This document shows, in pieces, positions 58,336-64,000 of a DNA stretch of 64,000 nt (within the stretch, counting starts at the first letter, position 1; each line of letters starts with the position of its first letter). A model generated the notes under the pieces. The model was not told the origin of the DNA. It did not search any database and worked only from the letters and a program-made list of their open reading frames with translations. The translations under genes and the position numbers were made by a program. This DNA comes from Sinorhizobium chiapasense. GTDB lineage: Bacteria > Pseudomonadota > Alphaproteobacteria > Rhizobiales > Rhizobiaceae. The DNA is taken from contig NZ_CP133148.1 in assembly GCF_036488675.1 (NCBI RefSeq), positions 2,232,001 through 2,296,000 on the forward strand, written 5' to 3'.

Positions 58336-59379
58336 TCAGGCCTGGACGCCCTGGATGGCGGAGACCTGCCATTCCGCGCCGGGCTTGCGCAGGAAGGTCC
58401 AGAGCTCGACCGCCTCGGTGAGGTTGTCGGCGTCGCCGCTGACGACGCGGCCGGTCGAGCGGTCGCGCATCACGTCGATGCTCTCATAGCGCATCGCGAC
58501 GGTTGCGTAGTCCATGCCGTTCTCGCGCCAGGCCTCGGCGACATCGCCCTGCACGAGATGGACGTCGCGAACCTCGTTCTTGACCCCACTCGTCGCGTTC
58601 TCGCTGAGCTCCTCGGCGAGATAGGACATGGCCTCCGGCGTGGTGAGCCGGCGTAGCGCCGCGTAGTCCTCTGCACCGTAAGCCGCCTGCACCTCCTTCA
58701 GCATCGCCTCGAAGCGGTCGAGGTCGCGCTGGGTGATGCCGATTTCATCGGTTTCGCCCGGAGCAGCGGCGGACGATTGCGTGGAGGCGGAAGCCTTTGT
58801 CGCAGCCTGCCCGCTCAAGCTCGCGCCCCTGCCCGCTCCCTCGCCAATGTTTGGAATGCGGAAGGACGGCGCACCCGACGAGGCGGCAGCCGACGAGCGG
58901 GCCGAAGCGCCCGCGCCCGAATAAGCAGGGCGCTGGCCGCCGCGGAAGAACCGCATCGCCAGCGAAATGAGAACGAAGATCAGGCCCACCTGCAGGAGAA
59001 GGCCAAGGAAGCCGACACCGCCGCCAAGACCGTGGCCGAGCAGCATGCCGATCAGGCCGCCCATCATCAGGCCGCCGAGCATCGAGCCGCCGAAGCTGTT
59101 GAAGAAGCCCGGCCTCCGGTTCGTCATCGGGTTCTGCGCCGCGGGGTTGGTCGCGGGATTGGTCGCCGAATTCGAGCGTGGCGTCATCGTCCGCTCGATC
59201 GGCGCGGCATTGGTCGGCGCCGTGCGCGTGACCGGCGCGGTGGAAAAGGTGCGGCTGCCGCGCGAGCCGAAACCGCCGCCGGCCCGCCGTGCCTCGGCCA
59301 CGTCCACCACCGTCATCATGACCGTGAGGCCAACCGCGACCATTGCCAGAACTCGTCCAAAACGCTGCATGCCACCCAT
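58336..59379 (-). CDS. Tim44-domain (TIM44-like) membrane protein
   Basis: 347 residues from the ATG at 59379 (alternative ATG at 59370). A signal or first helix (RVLAMVAVGLTVMMTVVDVA) is followed by a Ser/Thr/Pro-rich linker (TRTAPTNAAPIERTMTPRSN). A Gly-rich helix pair follows (GLLLQVGLIFVLISLAMRFF), and the C-terminal Tim44-like domain from ~215 reads ITQRDLDRFEAMLKEVQAAY, EAMSYLAEELSEN, VRDVHLVQGDVAEAWRENGM. In alphaproteobacteria these are inner-membrane proteins of unknown function related to mitochondrial import Tim44. Monocistronic. Confidence 0.85.
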   Translation of the reverse strand: MGGMQRFGRVLAMVAVGLTVMMTVVDVAEARRAGGGFGSRGSRTFSTAPVTRTAPTNAAPIERTMTPRSNSATNPATNPAAQNPMTNRRPGFFNSFGGSMLGGLMMGGLIGMLLGHGLGGGVGFLGLLLQVGLIFVLISLAMRFFRGGQRPAYSGAGASARSSAAASSGAPSFRIPNIGEGAGRGASLSGQAATKASASTQSSAAAPGETDEIGITQRDLDRFEAMLKEVQAAYGAEDYAALRRLTTPEAMSYLAEELSENATSGVKNEVRDVHLVQGDVAEAWRENGMDYATVAMRYESIDVMRDRSTGRVVSGDADNLTEAVELWTFLRKPGAEWQVSAIQGVQA

Positions 59380-59483
59380 TCCCGTTGTTTCTTTTGGCCG
59401 TACGTAGACCACGAAACGCCATATAGCGATTGCCGGCGCCAAGTTTAAGGGCTGCGGGCGGATTTCCGAGCAGTGGTCGCCCC

Positions 59484-60143
59484 TTAAGCCGGCCGGCCAA
59501 GGGCATCGGTGCGGTAGGATTGCGTCTTGAACTTGTTGAGAAAGGCCGTGAACGTGCCAGACGTGCTCTCGATGATCGTCGCCCCGTCCTGCCAGATGCC
59601 GTTTTCGGCGGCAAAGGGGGATGTTACCGGGTCGCCCTGGTTCTGGTGGATATTGTGGACGCCAAGGCCGACATTGAAGGGCTCGCCGAAGACGTAGCAG
59701 CGGGCCGCATTGGTCAGCACGCCTTCGAGGTCGGTCAACGCGTCGATGCCAAGCCCCTGGTTCCACGGCGGGTTCCAGCGGATGAAATCGAGAAAGCGGG
59801 AAAGGCAGCTGTTATGGCGGACGAAGCGGATGCCGAGTGGCGGATGCAGCACGGGCGAGCGGATGTAGTCGAGCGCACCGGAGCTGTCGTTCGACGCAAG
59901 CGCGTGCCAGCCATTGGAAAGCTGGCTGAACTGGCTCATCGCACCGGTGGCGAGCGCAACCACTCGCCACTCGATGCCGTTCGGCATGTTCTTCGGATCG
60001 ACGTCGATCGCGCAGTGGTAGGGCCCCTGCGGCGTGCCGACGATCAGGTTGCCGTGGTAGTAGCGCCCGAAATCGTCGGGGTCGTCGCGAAAATAATCGA
60101 GCTTCGTCCCGATCACGAGCCCATAGCCATCCTGCAACGGCAT
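59484..60143 (-). CDS. DUF2278 (YukJ-like) protein
   Basis: 219 residues from the ATG at 60143. Characteristic start DGYGLVIGTKLDYFRDDPDD with GNLIVGTPQGPYHCAIDVD. The body includes WNQGLGIDALTDLEGVLTNA. The end IHQNQGDP then ENGIWQDGATIIE matches the family, which is known as YukJ/DUF2278. No signal peptide. Biochemical role unknown; some neighbours elsewhere are linked to cell-envelope genes. The unusual conservation of His/Asn-rich loops suggests a metal site, which is inference. Confidence 0.85.
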   Translation of the reverse strand: MPLQDGYGLVIGTKLDYFRDDPDDFGRYYHGNLIVGTPQGPYHCAIDVDPKNMPNGIEWRVVALATGAMSQFSQLSNGWHALASNDSSGALDYIRSPVLHPPLGIRFVRHNSCLSRFLDFIRWNPPWNQGLGIDALTDLEGVLTNAARCYVFGEPFNVGLGVHNIHQNQGDPVTSPFAAENGIWQDGATIIESTSGTFTAFLNKFKTQSYRTDALGRPA

Positions 60144-60385
60144 GTCGCGCCCTCCCCGGTCGGGCGGCATCGGCCTGCATCCCGCGATGCTGAAACGAAG
60201 CGCTCGATCGTACTAAACTTACCATAGGTTGTGAGCTTCCGGTAGCATCGTGCGGGCCTATGCAACTCTTCGGCCTCAGCCTTCCTCTGAGGTCGAGATT
60301 CCGGTATTCACGACTCGACCGGCCATCCTGAAATGGAGGTTTGCGCGCCTTGCCGCGCGTCATCTGGCCTCATAGGAGTTCGCGC

Positions 60386-61204
60386 GTGCGCAAAGTGAAA
60401 GTCTTCTCCGCCACCGTCGGCGAGAGCTTCGGCAAGACCATCGAGAACTTCGGCGACAACCTGATGGCCGATATTCTCCAGGACCTTTTTTCCGTCGAGC
60501 CGGTCTATGTCGAACCCGCGCGGGCGGAACTCATCGGTGTCGGCAGCATCATCGACGCCTACTATCGCTATAGCCGCAAGAAATACGCGTTCTGGCGCAA
60601 GCGCCCCTGGCGAACGCTGCACGTCTGGGGTTCCGGTTTCATGAATACCGGAACGCCGGCCCCATGGCCGCAGCGCCTCGTCTTTGACGCGGTGCGCGGC
60701 CAACTGTCGAAGGCAAGAGTTGCTCCCGACCGCGATATTGCACTCGGTGATCCGGCGATCCTGCTGCCGTTGATCTGGCCCAAGAAGACTGCGGCAACGT
60801 CGGAGGTCGTGGTCATCCCGCACTTCGTCACCTACCAGACCTTTCTGGAACGCTACGGAACGTCCCTGCCCAGACACTGGAGAGTGCTCAATCTTCTCGG
60901 AGATCCGCAGAAGATCTGCGAGGCGATTTCCGCCAGCGACCTCGTGATCTCCAGCAGCCTCCATGGCCTCATCGTCGCCGACGCCTATGGCGTGCCCGCG
61001 ATCTGGATGGAGCCTCACGGCAAGATAAAGGGCGACGGCTTCAAGTTTGCGGATTACTTCAGCTTCCGCGGCGCAGCCCTTCCCGGTCCCCTCGATTTCG
61101 ATAGCCTGCTAACGGCCGGCGGGGTGGACAGGGCTGGCAACGCGCCCGCCGTTCCATCCGCGGAGACGATTGACCGCCTGTTACGGTCCTTTCCGTTCCG
61201 TTGA
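60386..61204 (+). CDS. Polysaccharide pyruvyl transferase-like protein
   Basis: 272 residues from a GTG at 60386, with TAGGAG 7 bases before it; no in-frame ATG fits. Motifs of the family: VKVFSATVGESFGKTIENFG, LHVWGSGFMNTGTP, DRDIALGDPAILLPLIWPKK, VVVIPHFVTYQTFLERYG and ASDLVISSSLHGLIVADAYG then VPAIWMEP. These enzymes transfer pyruvate from phosphoenolpyruvate to sugars of exopolysaccharides such as succinoglycan (ExoV) or xanthan (GumL). It is convergent with the glycosyltransferase at 61226, which fits an exopolysaccharide-modification region. Confidence 0.85.
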   Translation: MRKVKVFSATVGESFGKTIENFGDNLMADILQDLFSVEPVYVEPARAELIGVGSIIDAYYRYSRKKYAFWRKRPWRTLHVWGSGFMNTGTPAPWPQRLVFDAVRGQLSKARVAPDRDIALGDPAILLPLIWPKKTAATSEVVVIPHFVTYQTFLERYGTSLPRHWRVLNLLGDPQKICEAISASDLVISSSLHGLIVADAYGVPAIWMEPHGKIKGDGFKFADYFSFRGAALPGPLDFDSLLTAGGVDRAGNAPAVPSAETIDRLLRSFPFR

Positions 61205-61225
61205 GGCCACGGAGGCGTCAGCCGG

Positions 61226-62278
61226 CTAATTCGACGTAAATGAGATCGGGGCGATGAAGCCCAGTTCGCGCAATTGCTTCGAGCCGGAAAATCGCACGGA
61301 GTCCGGGCTCTGGAAGTCGAATTCGCCGGACTTCTGCAAATCGTCCAGCATCTTGCGATAGGCTGCGGCACCGTCGAAATATTGTCCGTCCGTCACCGCG
61401 TGCTCGATCTTCTCCTTATAATCGGAGAAGAACTTGAAGTGCAGCAACACGCCGGAGATCGCCGGAAAGTTCCGCTCGCAGGGAAGCGGCTGGTGAATGC
61501 TGACCCCCAGGTTGCATTCCTTGTCCCAGAAGATCAGCGGATATTTCATCAGCTCCAGCACATGGGCGAACTTCCGCTTGCGCGGCCCGCCGGTGATGCT
61601 GATCGCCCGCTTGGTATAGGTGATCTCGTACCCGGCGCCGTCGAAGTGGTCGGCGATCTCCCAAGGCATCCGCGCATCGGTGCCGTCGAGTGTCGCCGAT
61701 CCGAGCGGGCCGACCGGGTACATGTCGAGCATGGGGGCAGCAAGGCGCTTTTCGCCGCGCGTTTCGAGCGCCCGGATAAGATTGCGGAGCGGCTGGCGTT
61801 CGCAATCGTCGTAGATCAGAAATTCGTCCGAGTCGACGTTGAGATACCATCGGTCCTTGCCATAGCGCTCGAACAGCGCCTGGCGCCATTCGCGCCCGCG
61901 CCGGGCGTCCCGGTATCTGAGCGGCGAGCTCCAGACGTCAACGTCGGGCTGCGAGCTGAGATATTCGCGCGTCCCGTCGGACGATACATCATCGATGCAG
62001 ATGAAGCGCGAAACGCCGAGCCTTCTGTAGTGGGCGAGAAAGGACGGCATCAGCTTCAGGTCGTTGTGCGTGTTGACGACCACCGGAATGTCGTCCTGGC
62101 CGAGTGGCCGCGCACCGCCCGCGTTCAGGCAAGACATTTCGATGGTGCGCTTCCGCTTGCGCTCGCGCGCCGCCAGCTTGAGGGATTCGTACCGGGTCAC
62201 GATCCGGTCGAGAAGGCTTCGCTGACCCCGCCCGCTCTCATGGTCGGAAAGACGAAAGGGGTAGTGAAGGTCCTTCAA
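61226..62278 (-). CDS. Glycosyltransferase (GT2/GT92-like)
   Basis: 350 residues from a TTG at 62278 that overlaps the TGA of the upstream acyltransferase (TTGA), with a GGAG about 8 bases before it. The fold begins IPVVVNTHNDLKLMPSFLAH, with the acidic residue in SRFICIDDVSSDGTREYL. The metal motif is WYLNVDSDEFLIYDDCERQ (D-x-D). A late His is in GVLLHFKFFSDYKEKIEH. Coupled translation with the O-acyltransferase indicates that both work on the same surface glycan. Sugar specificity unknown. An internal ATG at 62137 would remove the N-terminal basic tail, so TTG is less certain. Confidence 0.8.
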   Translation of the reverse strand: MKDLHYPFRLSDHESGRGQRSLLDRIVTRYESLKLAARERKRKRTIEMSCLNAGGARPLGQDDIPVVVNTHNDLKLMPSFLAHYRRLGVSRFICIDDVSSDGTREYLSSQPDVDVWSSPLRYRDARRGREWRQALFERYGKDRWYLNVDSDEFLIYDDCERQPLRNLIRALETRGEKRLAAPMLDMYPVGPLGSATLDGTDARMPWEIADHFDGAGYEITYTKRAISITGGPRKRKFAHVLELMKYPLIFWDKECNLGVSIHQPLPCERNFPAISGVLLHFKFFSDYKEKIEHAVTDGQYFDGAAAYRKMLDDLQKSGEFDFQSPDSVRFSGSKQLRELGFIAPISFTSN

Positions 62279-64000
62279 AATCCGCTCCAGGTGCCGCTGC
62301 GATAGCTGCGTTTATCGGGATCATCACCGGAATTCAACTCGGCAGACCGTGGCGGCGCGAATCCGCAACTCCCGCGCGGCGGGGACCGGTTGTCGGCGCG
62401 CTTTTGCTCGCAGCCATGCTCGGCTGCCGCCACGAAGGTCCGCGAAAAATCCAGCGCTCTGCCAATATGCCGGGAGCCCTTCCGCGAAAAATGTCCATCG
62501 TCCTCGTAGATCGCCACGCCTTCGTCTTCCGCCCGGCAATTGACGGCGTCGCAAAGGTAGTCGGTGAAATTCAGGACGGGAAAGTCCGCAGCCACGCTGG
62601 CCAGCACCGATCGGACCTTCCTGTCATGTGCCTCGACCGCCGCAACCGGCAGGTCGCAGTCGCCGGGAGGCAGACCAAGCAGGCGTGCCCGCGCTACGCA
62701 AAGTCCGGTATTGCGGCCGTCCCTCGGAGGGGGACTTACGACAACGGCCTGGAGCCCGTTCGAGCGCAGCCAGGCGAGCGTCGACTGGAAGTTTTGCGTG
62801 ACAAGCTCCGGGCTTGAACGTGTGAGGCCCTTGCCGCGGAGGAAAACCGTCTCCCGGCCGAGATACTGGGTCAACGGCGAGGATAGCACGACGTATCTGA
62901 CGGACTTGTGTGCCAGCAGGAACCGGCGGACCGCTTCATTGTGGTCGAGACACTGCTGCGGCCAGTCGAGAGCGAGGTTGGGAAGCACGGGCGCCAGGTC
63001 GAAGAACGGACCACAATTGTTTTTCGTCAATTGCGCCAGGCGCACGTCGGGATCCGAGGCGCGTGCGCCATCCACGAGGTGTCTGGCGAAGGAGTCGCCC
63101 CATATTACAATCTCGGGATTCTCGTTGGTGCTGCATTTGAGATCGACGACGCCATCGCATTCTTTGCCCATGCCGACGCTCGGTTCATTCAAACGAGCAA
63201 GCGCGAGGTGTCGCGAAGCAAACCCGTCGCTGTGATCCATGGACAGGCCCGCGATGACCGCGACGGCACCCGCCGTCAGGGTCATCGCAAAGACCGGTCG
63301 CCGTCCGAAACGCCGGCGATCGCGGAACGGCGTTTCGACATGGCGCCAAGTAAGATAGGCGAGCACAAAACAAAGCCCGATCAAGCCAGCATAGCCCGCC
63401 TGCGTCACGCCGCCGCTGAGACGCAGGCGCGCGAAGGCGAACACCGGCTGGTGCCAGAGGTAGAGGCTGTAGCTGAAGAGCCCGACAGCGACGAGCGGTC
63501 TCAGGGAAAGGCATTTTCCGGCAAAGGTGTCGCTCCGGCCAAAGGCGATGAAAGCCGCTGTTCCCGCCACCACCGGCACGGTCGCCCAACCCGGATAGCT
63601 CGCAGATTCGCGCACGAGAACGTAAGTCGCAACGATCGCCAACAGGCCCAGTGCCGCAAGAATCTCGCGCGCTGGTTTCGCCACCTCGGCTTTCGACAGG
63701 CCGGAAAGCGCGACCGCTGCCCCGAGGCCTAGCTCCCAGAAGCGGCTTGGCAGCAAATAGAAGTTGGCGGAAGGATCGAGGCGCGCGAGCACCTGCGTGG
63801 CACCGAAGCTGAGCGCTGAAATCGCGAGAACGACGGCGAGAACGCTCACCCCCGAGAAGCGGCGCAAGGCAATGAGCAGCAACGGGAACACGAGATAGAA
63901 CTGCTCTTCGACCGCGAGCGACCACATGTGCAACAGCGGCATCTGGTCGGTATCCGGCGAAAAGTAGCCTGTCTGGTCCCAGAGCTGGATATTGGCCGCA
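62275..64000 (-). CDS. OafA-type O-acyltransferase with SGNH-like C-domain, partial
   Basis: The gene enters from beyond the window; the frame is open to base 64000. N-terminal motifs: NIQLWDQTGYFSP then MPLLHMWSLAVEEQFYLVFP, the acyltransferase-3 signature. About eight helices follow. The C-terminal ~250 residues hold an SGNH-like hydrolase segment (EIVIWGDSFARHLVDGARAS with Gly-Asp-Ser). A block near the end has the Asp-x-x-His motif, DDGHFSRKGSRHIGRALDF. Acyltransferase-3/SGNH proteins acetylate LPS, peptidoglycan or capsule sugars. Its TGA overlaps the TTG start of the downstream glycosyltransferase, giving an operon. Confidence 0.9.
   Translation of the reverse strand, partial: AANIQLWDQTGYFSPDTDQMPLLHMWSLAVEEQFYLVFPLLLIALRRFSGVSVLAVVLAISALSFGATQVLARLDPSANFYLLPSRFWELGLGAAVALSGLSKAEVAKPAREILAALGLLAIVATYVLVRESASYPGWATVPVVAGTAAFIAFGRSDTFAGKCLSLRPLVAVGLFSYSLYLWHQPVFAFARLRLSGGVTQAGYAGLIGLCFVLAYLTWRHVETPFRDRRRFGRRPVFAMTLTAGAVAVIAGLSMDHSDGFASRHLALARLNEPSVGMGKECDGVVDLKCSTNENPEIVIWGDSFARHLVDGARASDPDVRLAQLTKNNCGPFFDLAPVLPNLALDWPQQCLDHNEAVRRFLLAHKSVRYVVLSSPLTQYLGRETVFLRGKGLTRSSPELVTQNFQSTLAWLRSNGLQAVVVSPPPRDGRNTGLCVARARLLGLPPGDCDLPVAAVEAHDRKVRSVLASVAADFPVLNFTDYLCDAVNCRAEDEGVAIYEDDGHFSRKGSRHIGRALDFSRTFVAAAEHGCEQKRADNRSPPRGSCGFAPPRSAELNSGDDPDKRSYRSGTWSGF

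Overview
This is a GC-rich alphaproteobacterial chromosomal or megaplasmid segment. It most likely comes from a Sinorhizobium/Ensifer-type rhizobium. The main clue is a large set of intergenic mosaic palindromes of the RIME type, with cores such as GCATGTTTCCTTAAATCG next to GACGCGC / GCGCGTC arms. The gene set also fits: DUF1127 protein, MocR-type regulators, winged-helix/TPR adenylate-cyclase-like regulators, RTX protein and surface-polysaccharide genes. No rRNA, tRNA, CRISPR array, replication origin or complete mobile element was recognised. The window is accessory-rich, with many short transcription units, many regulators and several decaying genes. 

Layout. 1-6.8 kb: end of a dienelactone-hydrolase-like gene, an MscS channel with a cyclic-nucleotide-binding domain, a secreted beta-propeller-like protein convergent with a small secreted protein, an EamA permease, a VOC protein and an MBL-fold hydrolase. 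7-12.3 kb: a secreted protein ending in 59 consecutive Asp/Glu residues; a MocR regulator divergent from a cupin and an AhpD-like protein; a YeeE/YedE permease. 12.3-20 kb: a redox/stress block with TetR and its DUF417 target sharing repeated operators, DUF1127, TrxB, Rrf2, an NDH-2-like flavoprotein, LysR, MsrB and MsrA. 20-28 kb: hydrolase-OsmC fusion, DUF1232, a large RTX protein, an ABC transporter with an eroded ATPase site, and a winged-helix/TPR regulator. 

28-37 kb: NmrA-like reductase, methyltransferase, a candidate structured RNA, a truncated sulfatase, a frameshifted second winged-helix/TPR regulator, a periplasmic aldose epimerase, a phosphotransferase and a GST. 37-43 kb: a small YYKGI-repeat protein, a Spy-like/two-component operon with three tandem palindromes between its signalling genes, and an Rrf2/flavoprotein pair. 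42.9-46.8 kb: LysR and an MFS exporter, apparently once divergent, now separated by about 1.3 kb carrying two unknown genes and flanked by about 133-bp direct repeats of the LysR start region. 47-53 kb: MocR/EamA pair, PaiB-like protein, M20 peptidase, a second copy of the structured-RNA-like element, and TerC. 53.4-64 kb: an IS110 remnant abutting a broken glycosyltransferase, then glycosyltransferases, a polysaccharide pyruvyl transferase and an O-acyltransferase mixed with envelope or unknown genes. 

The strongest leads for new biology are the two-gene insert at 43.9-45.2 kb, the 59-residue polyacidic protein, the degenerate ABC protein beside the RTX gene, the paired structured elements at 30.85 and 52.0 kb, and the four-site TetR/DUF417 operator region. 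All family names come from reading motifs by eye; no database search was run.
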